This document shows, in pieces, positions 1 through 6,629 of a DNA stretch of 8,259 bases. Each line of letters opens with the position of its first letter. Positions within the stretch are counted from its first letter, which is position 1. Source of the DNA: Candidatus Methanophagaceae archaeon (GTDB lineage Archaea > Halobacteriota > Syntropharchaeia > Alkanophagales > Methanospirareceae); NCBI GenBank assembly GCA_013374505.1, contig QENJ01000246.1:1-8259 (forward strand). The letters are read 5' to 3'. A program made the translations under genes and the position numbers. Below the pieces are notes generated by a model, which was not told the DNA's origin, made no database searches, and was given only the letters and a program-made list of their open reading frames with translations.

Positions 1-87
1 AGAATACTTCATGGCTATGGATCTCAGGTTGGATTAGGAAGTATGTTATTTGGTTCTCCTAGAATTCTCTTTCAAAAGATTTTTTGA
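1..87 (+). CDS. Possible 3' end of an unrecognised gene (partial)
   Basis: From base 1 a frame stays open for 28 codons and ends at TGA (85-87). The peptide is glycine- and hydrophobic-rich (it contains HGYGSQVGLGSMLFG) and ends in ILFQKIF. I do not recognise the family. It is taken as coding only because the next open frame begins at ATG 87-89, overlapping this stop as TGATG, a common translational-coupling arrangement in prokaryotic operons. With so few codons, chance openness cannot be excluded, and the gene's beginning lies outside the window. Confidence 0.3.
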   Translation, partial: RILHGYGSQVGLGSMLFGSPRILFQKIF

Positions 88-179
88 TGGGGAAAGAGGT
101 TTCTACTTATATCACTAGAAAATTCGATTGTGCCGCCAGGATGTGCAAAGGCATTGGCAGATGCGGACGTCTGGACTGA
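87..179 (+). pseudogene. Truncated QueD / 6-pyruvoyl-tetrahydropterin synthase-like remnant
   Basis: ATG at 87 opens a 30-codon frame ending in TGA (177-179). Residues 9-29 resemble the N-terminus of the QueD/PTPS family, whose signature is F-x-A-A-H-R followed about ten residues later by K-C-x-R-L-H-G-H. Here one sees FDCAAR (13-18) and GRCGRLD (24-30). The family's catalytic Cys has a counterpart (C26). The first zinc-ligand His is Ala (A17), and the LHGH motif breaks off as L-D-stop. Everything after the first strand (about 90 residues) is missing. QueD makes 6-carboxytetrahydropterin for 7-deazaguanine tRNA modification (archaeosine in archaea); PTPS relatives act in pterin synthesis. The fragment cannot be active. 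It stops 15 bp short of the converging DUF2119 gene. Identification rests on a short match, so the family is likely but unproven. Confidence 0.5.
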
Positions 180-194
180 GTAACGGCTAGAACT

Positions 195-815
195 TCAGAA
201 AGGCTTCAATCTGTTACGGTAGTATTGTTGAAACAGCAGCTCTGCCCTTTTCATTTGTGCGGGATACCGTATTCTGAGCTTTTCTAGTGCTTCCCTTTTA
301 GTCGCTATCGTTAGTCCAATCCTCAAAATCTGCAGGAGTTCTTCTTTAATCTCTGCCTTGTCGCATTTACATTTCGGAACTTCTATGGTAACGCAGAAAT
401 CGTGCTCGCTGAACTCTCGCCTCAGGATTGGCGCGATAGAGCCCAGAAGAATTCCATCCACGAGGTCAATGAACGGCGGCACCCCTATCTTAATTTCACG
501 CTCCGGGTCGGTCAATCGAGAATATGACTGCTCGCCATAAGCGTGTAGCTCGAAATAAAAATCCGGTTTGTAGTCATGAATAAGTCGAAGCAATTCCGTG
601 CCTTCTTGGCTCTGGTAGTATTCTTCGGATAAAACCGCTATGTATTTGCTGTTTTCGACTAGGCAAGGTACGATTATCACTTCTCCCGTACCTATCTCTT
701 CCGTTGCTAATATCTCAAGAATAGGTGCGGTGTATACACTTTCAGTTCCATGTAAGCCCCCGACAAAGAGTTTTGTCGGTCCTCCCTTGGGCGCAATTAA
801 TCGGTGTAGCTTCAT
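195..815 (-). CDS. DUF2119 protein, zinc-carboxypeptidase-like
   Basis: A 206-residue soluble protein that I recognise as DUF2119 (COG4073), a family found mainly in methanogenic archaea with no established function. The layout resembles M14/succinylglutamate-desuccinylase-like metallohydrolases: GGLHGTE at 19-25 supplies an H-x-x-E pair (H22, E25), FELHAYG supplies a possible third zinc ligand (H91), and TIEVPK (143-148) places a glutamate (E145) where these enzymes have their catalytic acid. The metallopeptidase reading is my inference from the motif order. The length suits the family and there is no signal peptide or membrane segment. It is the last gene of a minus-strand operon, 42 bp after pth2. 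No clear Shine-Dalgarno precedes its ATG, and a small inverted repeat lies in the gap. Confidence 0.8.
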   Translation of the reverse strand: MKLHRLIAPKGGPTKLFVGGLHGTESVYTAPILEILATEEIGTGEVIIVPCLVENSKYIAVLSEEYYQSQEGTELLRLIHDYKPDFYFELHAYGEQSYSRLTDPEREIKIGVPPFIDLVDGILLGSIAPILRREFSEHDFCVTIEVPKCKCDKAEIKEELLQILRIGLTIATKREALEKLRIRYPAQMKRAELLFQQYYRNRLKPF

Positions 816-829
816 TTCTTTTGGTAAAG

Positions 830-848
830 CTTTTCTTTCTAAGAAAAG
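830..848 (-). other. Perfect 8-bp inverted repeat between pth2 and DUF2119
   Basis: CTTTTCTT (830-837) and AAGAAAAG (841-848) are perfect complements around a 3-base loop, 15 bp upstream of the DUF2119 start codon. In the operon transcript this could form a small A/U-rich hairpin near the translation start, or simply reflect purine/pyrimidine-rich sequence. Predicted stability is low and no T-tract follows, so it is not called a terminator. Confidence 0.35.
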
Positions 849-857
849 GTTTGTTTG

Positions 858-1229
858 TTACATTAAATCCAGGTCTTTCGTTACTTTGTCTATTTCGTCC
901 GCACTTGCAGGTCCTATTCCTATTGCAGTCACCGTACCCGGCGGAATTTCCGTTAGCCCCGCATCTTCTACGATGGCAACCGGTAAGTCAAACTTCTCAG
1001 ATTCGTATTTTAAATTGTATATCTCGTCAAGGGTGTTCACCTTAAGCACAACTTTCTTCTGCCCTTGCTCTTTCCATTCCTTTCTGTCCCGCATCGCAGC
1101 AAGGTCGTAGCTTAGTATAGAAGCATGGGCAGCTTGTGCTGCTGCTTTGCCTTTTGACAGCTTCAAATCAGCTCGGAGGACTATGCACTGTTTATATTCC
1201 TTTTCTGTTCTGCTAAATATCTTACGCAT
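858..1229 (-). CDS. pth2: Peptidyl-tRNA hydrolase, archaeal/eukaryotic Pth2 type
   Basis: Pth2 releases tRNA from peptidyl-tRNA that has dropped off the ribosome; it acts in the cytosol as a small dimeric enzyme. The 123 residues cover the whole family: YKQCIVLRADLKLSKGKAAA with AQAAHAS (12-37), the central W..GQKKVVLKV (52-64) and the C-terminal EDAGLTEIPPGT..AIGIGP (88-107), which includes the conserved D89 and T93. It carries about ten extra residues at the N-terminus compared with typical archaeal Pth2 (115-120 residues). The start is supported by an AGAGGAG ribosome binding site four bases upstream. The ATG lies inside the end of the STAND-TPR gene (8-bp overlap), so the two are almost certainly co-transcribed and possibly translationally coupled. 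Confidence 0.95.
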   Translation of the reverse strand: MRKIFSRTEKEYKQCIVLRADLKLSKGKAAAQAAHASILSYDLAAMRDRKEWKEQGQKKVVLKVNTLDEIYNLKYESEKFDLPVAIVEDAGLTEIPPGTVTAIGIGPASADEIDKVTKDLDLM

Positions 1230-3357
1230 TTTGCTCCTCTTTTAATCTGTTCAATTGTTTACTGACATCTTCAAAAACAGAACTTCCTTTTGCGAGATCT
1301 TTCGCTTCCGAATAACAATCTAATGCACGATCTTTTTCTCCTTTCAGAACAAAAACATCACCGCTGCTCATCAAAGTTCGAGCGGTTTCTATTCTGTTAC
1401 CTATATCTCTGAATTTTTTCAATGCCTTCCCGAAATATTCCAGAGCATTGTCAAGTTCTCCTTTGATTTGGTAGACAATGCCTATATTTATAAGGTCTGC
1501 TGCAATTCCTTCTTTCCTTCTCAATTCTTCATCTAATTGCAATGCCTTCCTGTAATATTCCAGAGCATTGTCAAGTTCTCCTTTGGTTTGGTGGATAATG
1601 CCTATATTTACAAGGTCTGTTGCAATTCCTTCTTTTTTCCCCAATTCTTCATTTAATTTCAATGCCTTCCTGTAATATTCCAGAGCTTTGTCAAGTTCTC
1701 CTTTGGTTTGGTGGATAATGCCTATATTTACAAGGTCTGCTGCAATTCCTTCTTTACTTCCCAATTCTTCATTTAATTTCAAAGCCTTCTCATAATATTC
1801 CAGAGCTTTATCAAGTTCTCCTTTGATTGAGTAGACATTGCCTATATTCCCTAGGCCTATTGCAAATCCTGCTTTACTTCCCAATTCTTCATCTAATTGC
1901 AATGCCTTCCCGTAATATTTCAAAGCTTTATCAAGCTCTCCTTTGGTTTCGTAGACATTGCCTATACTTCCAAAGTCTGCTGCAATTCCTTCTTTACTTC
2001 CCAATTCTTCATTTAATTTCAAAGCCTTCCCGTAATAGTCCAGAGCTTTATCAAGTTCTCCTTTGATTCCGTAGACAGTGCCTATATTTCCCCTTGCAAT
2101 TGCTTCCCCTTCTTTATCCTTATCTTTTGTTCTTTCGAGCAGATGATTCCATGCGTAAAGTGCTTGTTCCAATTCCCCCCATGTATAAGCTTGCCTTCCG
2201 ATAGAATTAATAACCCCATAATTCTCTATTCGTTTTATTAACTCCTTGAAAATATCTGGTTCATTTAAAACTTCAAGGAGGATGAAAAAAGAATCGAACT
2301 CTGATTTTACCTTTTCTATCGCCCCACAATATATTTCCTTCTTATTTCCGAATGCTATTCGTTGTGTATGCCTTAGATACTCTCTAAAAAGCGGATGATA
2401 TATTTGGTATATTTTTTCTCTGGATTCTACAAGAATCCCTCTTTCAATAATATCATTTAGCGGAGTATCCACTTCTTTACCACAAAAAGCCTCTATCAAT
2501 TTCAATGTCAAAGTCGTAGGCGCGATTGCCAATTTCTTTATTACCTCTTGAGAATCTTTATCCAACGTTTCTAAAACTTCCTTGTGTATCTTACTGAGAT
2601 TAAATTTCATGTCATCATAGCTTAAAGTATTTAGGAACTTGAACATCTCCTCTTCCGTGTTTTTATTTTCGCAGATATAAGCAAGCGACCTCGCAACATA
2701 CGGATAGCCCTTTGAAAGAGAGATAATCATCTTTATAATTACATCTGAAAAATTCGGGCATTCTCTTATCACTATCTTCTCTATATCCTCCTTGCTTAGT
2801 TCCTTCAATTTGACAACTTCATAAGAGCCGCCTCGCAATTGAACATCATATTTATAAGGTGTGGCAATTTCTAGAATGAATCTCAAGCGGTTATTCCTAC
2901 GAGTAGCCTCGAAAATAGTTTCAAACTCCACTTTCTTTAATTCATGTGCATTCTCTACAAAAATTATCTTCTCTTTCGATTTCTCCATGTACTCCAAAAT
3001 AAAAGATTCTCTTGGGTTCCAGCTAATTCCACCACCAGCCCCTCCGACAGGGGTTGAAACTGAACTTGAGACTCCCGTAATTCTTTTTGAAGGTGCGAAA
3101 ATCGTACCCATTTCTTCGTAGAAAAGCGAGCCATTGACATGATAGCATGTCTTTTTCTTTAAGAACCCTGCTTTATTCTCGTTTATAGCTTTCTCAACGA
3201 CAAACGTCAAGTTTGTCTTCCCGATGCCTCTGTCTCCTGTTATGACTACAATCCCACTGTTCTCAATTTTTTCTTTAAGCTCTTTAACTTCTTCTCCTCT
3301 TCCTACAAAATTGTCGCCATATTGTGGATCTAAAATCTTAATCATGATAGTTGGCAT
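1222..3357 (-). CDS. STAND-type ATPase with C-terminal tetratricopeptide repeats
   Basis: A 711-residue cytosolic protein. Domains in order: a short lead with FVGRGEEVKEL (17-27), typical of the AAA_16/STAND entry; Walker A GDRGIGKT (41-48); a Gly-rich insert (104-110); Walker B-like IIFVENAHEL (131-140), with Glu where many STAND proteins have Asp; a sensor strand RFILEIATP (159-167); the STAND hallmark GxP as GYP (217-219); a winged-helix-like region (about 255-330) ending YHPLFREYLR, as in MalT-like proteins; a helical linker; then seven tandem 40-residue TPRs (about 418-698) with the pattern NIG..Y..KGELDKALEYY.KAL. STAND ATPases are usually ligand-gated switches whose repeats sense a partner. 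No effector domain (nuclease, TIR, protease, DNA-binding) is visible at either end, so its output probably goes through partners. It is first in an operon with pth2 and DUF2119. By eye it is more AT-rich than valS. Its substrate and role are unknown. Confidence 0.85.
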   Translation of the reverse strand: MPTIMIKILDPQYGDNFVGRGEEVKELKEKIENSGIVVITGDRGIGKTNLTFVVEKAINENKAGFLKKKTCYHVNGSLFYEEMGTIFAPSKRITGVSSSVSTPVGGAGGGISWNPRESFILEYMEKSKEKIIFVENAHELKKVEFETIFEATRRNNRLRFILEIATPYKYDVQLRGGSYEVVKLKELSKEDIEKIVIRECPNFSDVIIKMIISLSKGYPYVARSLAYICENKNTEEEMFKFLNTLSYDDMKFNLSKIHKEVLETLDKDSQEVIKKLAIAPTTLTLKLIEAFCGKEVDTPLNDIIERGILVESREKIYQIYHPLFREYLRHTQRIAFGNKKEIYCGAIEKVKSEFDSFFILLEVLNEPDIFKELIKRIENYGVINSIGRQAYTWGELEQALYAWNHLLERTKDKDKEGEAIARGNIGTVYGIKGELDKALDYYGKALKLNEELGSKEGIAADFGSIGNVYETKGELDKALKYYGKALQLDEELGSKAGFAIGLGNIGNVYSIKGELDKALEYYEKALKLNEELGSKEGIAADLVNIGIIHQTKGELDKALEYYRKALKLNEELGKKEGIATDLVNIGIIHQTKGELDNALEYYRKALQLDEELRRKEGIAADLINIGIVYQIKGELDNALEYFGKALKKFRDIGNRIETARTLMSSGDVFVLKGEKDRALDCYSEAKDLAKGSSVFEDVSKQLNRLKEEQNA
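1234..1240 (-). promoter_or_regulatory. Ribosome binding site of pth2
   Basis: On the minus strand this reads AGAGGAG, four bases before the pth2 ATG and inside the coding sequence of the preceding gene. It is the clearest Shine-Dalgarno match in the window and decides the pth2 start. It also suggests that pth2 is translated from an internal site on a shared mRNA, unlike the operon's first gene, which has no such site. Confidence 0.75.
1264..2106 (-). repeat. Seven 120-bp tandem repeats encoding TPRs
   Basis: Within the STAND-TPR gene the coding DNA repeats with an exact 120-bp period (40 codons). The middle copies are nearly identical at DNA level: 1564-1623 and 1684-1743 match at 58 of 60 positions. 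The outer copies, especially the one nearest the C-terminus (1264-1383), are more diverged. This suggests recent gain or homogenisation of inner units by recombination. The 40-residue period, longer than the canonical 34, resembles kinesin-light-chain-type TPRs (TPR_10/TPR_12). Confidence 0.9.
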
Positions 3358-3383
3358 TTTACAGCTTTCAAATTAAATGTAGA

Positions 3384-3397
3384 TACAAATATATGTA
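3384..3397. promoter_or_regulatory. Shared, near-palindromic TATA region of a divergent promoter
   Basis: The 66-bp gap between the STAND-TPR and valS start codons contains TACAAATATATGTA, whose outer TACA/TGTA arms are complementary around an A/T core that can be read as a TATA box on either strand. Its centre (3390.5) is 33.5 bp from each start codon. Archaeal transcription starts about 25 bp downstream of the TATA centre, so both mRNAs would begin only a few bases before their ATG. This fits the absence of a good Shine-Dalgarno on either side. Promoter function is inferred from position and composition. Confidence 0.55.
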
Positions 3398-3423
3398 ACA
3401 CCTATCGGTAGAATGGAATAAAG

Positions 3424-5853
3424 ATGGACATCCCCAAAAGATACGACGCTAAGGAAGCAGAAAGGAAATGGCAGGTATTCTGGGAAACAGAAGGAATTTA
3501 CAAGTTCAATCCCGCTGATAAAAACCCTATTTATTCGTTAGACACGCCACCACCAACGGTTTCCGGTGAAATGCACATAGGGCACGCAATGGCGTATATC
3601 CAGGCAGATACAATAATGCGATTTCAGCGGATGCTGGGCAAAAGTATATTCTATCCATTCGGGTTTGACGATAATGGGCTTGCCACTGAGCTTTACGTGG
3701 AGAAGAAGACCGGAAAGCTGGCAGAGGAGATGTCCCGGCATGAATTTGTTGAACTCTGTTTGAAGGAGAGCGAACTAGCGGAGAAGCGGCTGCTTGAAGA
3801 TTGGAAAAGTCTGGGGATAAGCCCTGATTGGGATATGTCTTATCGTACGACTAATGAATGGTGCAGAAAGACCTCGCAACGAAGTTTTATCCATCTTTAC
3901 AGGAAGGGACGAGCATACAGGAAATACGAACCTACGGTCTGGTGCCCGAAATGCAGTACGGCTATCGCACAGGTAGAGACAGAAGATAAGATCCTGCCCT
4001 CTACTCTTTACGACATAACGTTCAATGTAGAAGGCGAAGATTTGTTTATTGCTACATCGCGACCTGAACTCTTACCCGCTTGCGTGTCGGTATTCTATCA
4101 TCCAACTGACGAACGCTACAAAAGATATGCGGGTAAGAACGCAAAAGTGCCGCTATTTGGACATGAAGTGCCGATTATGGCAGATGAGAAAGCGGACCCT
4201 GAGAGCGGTACAGGAATCGTTATGTGTTGTACTGCCGGAGACAGCACAGATGTAGAATGGTGGAAGACGCACAATTTACCCTGGATTTCCGTTATTGACG
4301 AACGGGGCAAGATGAGCGCAGAAGCGGGCAAATATGCGGGGCTGCGTATAAAGAACGCGAGAAAGGCAATAGTGGAAGATTTAGCGGAACAAGGCTTGCT
4401 AAATGACAAAGTGGATATTTCTCATACTGTAAATGTGCATGAGCGCTGTGGCACAGCAGTGGAATATATAATGACCAAACAGTGGTTCATAAAATATCTG
4501 GACTTGAAGGACTTGTTCCTCGAGGCGGGTGCGAAACTGAACTGGTATCCCCCGTATATGCAGTCGCGATACGATAATTGGGTGAAGGGCTTGAAGTGGG
4601 ACTGGTGTATCTCACGGCAACGCTACTATGGGATTTCGTTCCCTGTTTGGTACTGTGAAGATTGTGAATTCGAAGTGATAGCGGACGAGAAAGATTTACC
4701 CGTGGTCCCTTCAGAAGATGCACCGCCGATTGATAAATGTCCAAAATGTGGCTGCGATAGTTTCAAACCGGAACTGGATGTGCTGGATACCTGGGCAACC
4801 TCGTCTTTAACGCCCCAAATTGCGGCTAAATGGCAAGAGGACGATTCGTTATTCAATAGAATCTATCCGATGTCGCTCAGGAGCAATGGCCATGATATTA
4901 TCACTTTCTGGCTTTTCAATACCGTGGTAAAAGGGCTGTTACATGAGAACGAAATCCCATGGAAAGATGTCATAATTAACGGGTTCGTGCTCGATCCGAA
5001 GCGGGAGAAGATGAGCAAGAGCAAAGGGAACATAATAAAGCCACAAGTGAGTATCGAGAGATATTCGGGCGATGCTTTACGGTTTTGGGCGTGCTCAGCC
5101 AAGCTTGGTGACGATTTGCCGTACGAAGATAAAGAGCTAAGACGGGGCGTGAAAATGATAAACAAATTGTGGAATGCCTCGAAATTCACGTTACTTCATC
5201 TGGACGGCTATGATTTGAAGTTTGACGAGTTGGAGATTACCGATAGATGGCTGCTTTCTAAATTGAATAGACTGATCGGGACATGCACGGACAGTTTCAA
5301 TGACTATGAATTTTCAAATGTTAAGAAAACATTAGAGAATTTCTTCTGGCATACTTTCTGCGATGTCTATTTAGAGATAGTGAAGGACAGGTTGTACACT
5401 CCCGAGCGTGGCGAAGAAGCGAAGAGGAGTGCGCAATATACCCTTTATGTTGCATTGCTGGCGATGCTAAAGATGATGGCACCTATAATGCCGCATATCA
5501 CAGAAGAGATATACCACGTGTATTTCGCGGAGAAAGAGAACTGTAAGAGTATACATATATCAAAATGGCCCGAGCTGGTTGGGAGTATGATTGACGAAAC
5601 CGTGGAAGAGACGGGCGATAAAGCAGAGGACGTGATTTCGGCTGTGCGGAAATACAAGACGCTAAACAAGAAGGCGCTGAATGCACAGATAAGTAGAATA
5701 CTAATAAATTGCGATAAGGAGACGGAAGTGCAGTTAGAAAGTACATGTGCCGATTTGAAAGCTACGTTACATGCGGATGTGATAGAATTTGGTGATGCAG
5801 AAGATAATATTATAACAGAGAAATATGAATTTAAATTGAGGGTAGATTGGTAG
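3424..5853 (+). CDS. valS: Valyl-tRNA synthetase, archaeal type
   Basis: Charges tRNA-Val with valine in the cytosol. The 809 residues form a complete class Ia enzyme: TPPPTVSGEMHIGH (41-54) with the HIGH signature, PFGFDDNGLATE (78-89), an inserted CP1 editing domain (about 195-345) that hydrolyses Thr-tRNA-Val, the ValRS-typical LDVLDTWATSSLTP (451-464), KMSKS (529-533) and an anticodon-binding domain from about 605. Putative zinc sites are CPKC (174-177) with the HERCGTAVE loop (C342), and C411/C414 with C439/C442. The VLDTWATSSLTP motif separates it from IleRS and LeuRS. It is slightly shorter than many ValRS and ends without a long C-terminal coiled coil. It starts the plus-strand cluster from the divergent promoter; the next gene follows after 3 bp. 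Confidence 0.97.
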   Translation: MDIPKRYDAKEAERKWQVFWETEGIYKFNPADKNPIYSLDTPPPTVSGEMHIGHAMAYIQADTIMRFQRMLGKSIFYPFGFDDNGLATELYVEKKTGKLAEEMSRHEFVELCLKESELAEKRLLEDWKSLGISPDWDMSYRTTNEWCRKTSQRSFIHLYRKGRAYRKYEPTVWCPKCSTAIAQVETEDKILPSTLYDITFNVEGEDLFIATSRPELLPACVSVFYHPTDERYKRYAGKNAKVPLFGHEVPIMADEKADPESGTGIVMCCTAGDSTDVEWWKTHNLPWISVIDERGKMSAEAGKYAGLRIKNARKAIVEDLAEQGLLNDKVDISHTVNVHERCGTAVEYIMTKQWFIKYLDLKDLFLEAGAKLNWYPPYMQSRYDNWVKGLKWDWCISRQRYYGISFPVWYCEDCEFEVIADEKDLPVVPSEDAPPIDKCPKCGCDSFKPELDVLDTWATSSLTPQIAAKWQEDDSLFNRIYPMSLRSNGHDIITFWLFNTVVKGLLHENEIPWKDVIINGFVLDPKREKMSKSKGNIIKPQVSIERYSGDALRFWACSAKLGDDLPYEDKELRRGVKMINKLWNASKFTLLHLDGYDLKFDELEITDRWLLSKLNRLIGTCTDSFNDYEFSNVKKTLENFFWHTFCDVYLEIVKDRLYTPERGEEAKRSAQYTLYVALLAMLKMMAPIMPHITEEIYHVYFAEKENCKSIHISKWPELVGSMIDETVEETGDKAEDVISAVRKYKTLNKKALNAQISRILINCDKETEVQLESTCADLKATLHADVIEFGDAEDNIITEKYEFKLRVDW

Positions 5854-5856
5854 AAG

Positions 5857-6093
5857 ATGTCAAAAGTAAAAGCGGCGAAGAAGGCACAGAAAGCAAGTAG
5901 GAAGGAAGTTGGCGGAGGCGGCGGAAAAGGTGAAGAGCGTGGGCTTATGTCCTCCGCGGGCTTGATGCGATATTACGATGTGGAGGAATCTACGATTCAG
6001 TTCTCACCGAGGACGATAGTGGTTATAGGCATAGCCTTAGCTGTCGTGGTATTGGGCTTGGAGATCTATTTTGGTGTGTGGCCACCAGCTTGA
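5857..6093 (+). CDS. Preprotein translocase Sec61-beta subunit (archaeal SecG)
   Basis: Small single-pass membrane subunit of the SecYE-beta channel. Residues 30-40 (LMSSAGLMRYY) and the following acidic stretch through FSPRT (49-53) are the archaeal Sec61-beta signature. One membrane helix spans about 53-73, ending a few residues from the C-terminus, so the N-terminus should face the cytosol. At 78 residues it is longer than usual (about 52-60): the first 28 residues are a Lys/Arg/Ala-rich stretch followed by a Gly run, with no internal Met that would give a shorter start before the conserved motif. It begins 3 bp after the valS stop, so it is almost certainly co-transcribed. GAGGG at 5838-5842 is a possible but distant Shine-Dalgarno. 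Confidence 0.92.
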   Translation: MSKVKAAKKAQKASRKEVGGGGGKGEERGLMSSAGLMRYYDVEESTIQFSPRTIVVIGIALAVVVLGLEIYFGVWPPA

Positions 6094-6102
6094 TAAAGAA
6101 CA

Positions 6103-6552
6103 ATGCAGCGGCATGGCGTGCGTATGGTGGACATAAGCGAGAAGAACGATGTAGTGCGAGTAGCAGTGGCTTCTGGCAGGCTAAAATTAAAAAGTAGCAC
6201 GATTGTGCAGATAAAAACAAAAGCTATAAAGAAAGGGGATGTGCTTTCGTGTGCGGAGACCGCGGCGATATTAGCAGTGAAAAAGACGCCTGAGGTGATT
6301 CCTTTATGTCATTATATCAGTATTGATGCGGTAACTGTTGATTTCACGTTAGAAGAGGCCGAAATAAAAGCGGTGGTAACTGTGAAGTCAGTTGGTAAGA
6401 CGGGTGTAGAGATGGATGCGTTGTGTGGTGTGAGTATCGCTTTGCTGACGATATGGGACATGGTGAAACCAGTGGAGAAGGACGATACCGGGAATTATCC
6501 ACATACTAGGATAGAAGAGATACGGGTGGATAAGAAAGAGAAGCGTGTATAG
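6103..6552 (+). CDS. moaC: Cyclic pyranopterin monophosphate synthase MoaC
   Basis: Second enzyme of molybdopterin synthesis: converts the MoaA product 3',8-cyclo-7,8-dihydro-GTP to cyclic pyranopterin monophosphate, the precursor of Mo/W cofactors. Seen in order: GVRMVDISEK (5-14), KKGDVLSCAETAAI (43-56), KTPEVIPLCH (61-70), KTGVEMDAL (99-107) and LLTIWDMVK (114-122). Expected active-site residues are present (H70, the KTGVEMDAL acids, D119 and K122). The usual CHP motif reads CHY here (Y71 instead of Pro). The N-terminus is a few residues shorter than the common FTHxDxxGxxxMVD form. ATG 6103 is preferred over the ATG at 6124 because HGVRMVD aligns with the family upstream of MVD. It lies 9 bp after sec61-beta in the same operon. 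Confidence 0.95.
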   Translation: MQRHGVRMVDISEKNDVVRVAVASGRLKLKSSTIVQIKTKAIKKGDVLSCAETAAILAVKKTPEVIPLCHYISIDAVTVDFTLEEAEIKAVVTVKSVGKTGVEMDALCGVSIALLTIWDMVKPVEKDDTGNYPHTRIEEIRVDKKEKRV

Positions 6553-6629
6553 GTTTGTATCCTGGGTTTGTCAAATCGCGTAAAATCCCGTGGTTCTTTA
6601 TCATCCCGTACTTATTTACGTACCTTTTA
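6553..6629 (+). other. moaC-ligase intergenic leader
   Basis: 77 bp between the moaC stop and the preferred ligase start. It holds a weak TATA-like element (TTCTTTATC, about 6594-6602) and a CGTAC TTATTTA CGTAC arrangement (6607-6623) with two GTAC palindromes flanking an A/T core, close to the start codon. No Shine-Dalgarno is evident. Function of these elements is not established. Confidence 0.3.

Noticed and set aside
80..85. T6 run as an archaeal terminator
   Set aside because: It lies at the stop codon of the putative upstream frame, immediately before a coupled start. There is only one run and no way to tell it from coding sequence.
640..1110. Plus-strand ORFs of 106 and 156 codons opposite pth2 and DUF2119
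   Set aside because: They are antisense to two genes with strong family motifs, and their translations show no recognisable domain.
1264..2106. 120-bp tandem repeats as a possible CRISPR or noncoding satellite
   Set aside because: The period is an exact multiple of three, the frame is open throughout, and every unit encodes a TPR helix pair. There are no unique spacers.
6555..6629. TTG-initiated N-terminal extension of the phosphopantoate ligase with a membrane-like stretch
   Set aside because: The 25 extra residues are hydrophobic and unlike the family, whose N-terminus aligns from the ATG at 6630; a cytosolic enzyme is not expected to carry it. It is most likely read-through of intergenic DNA.
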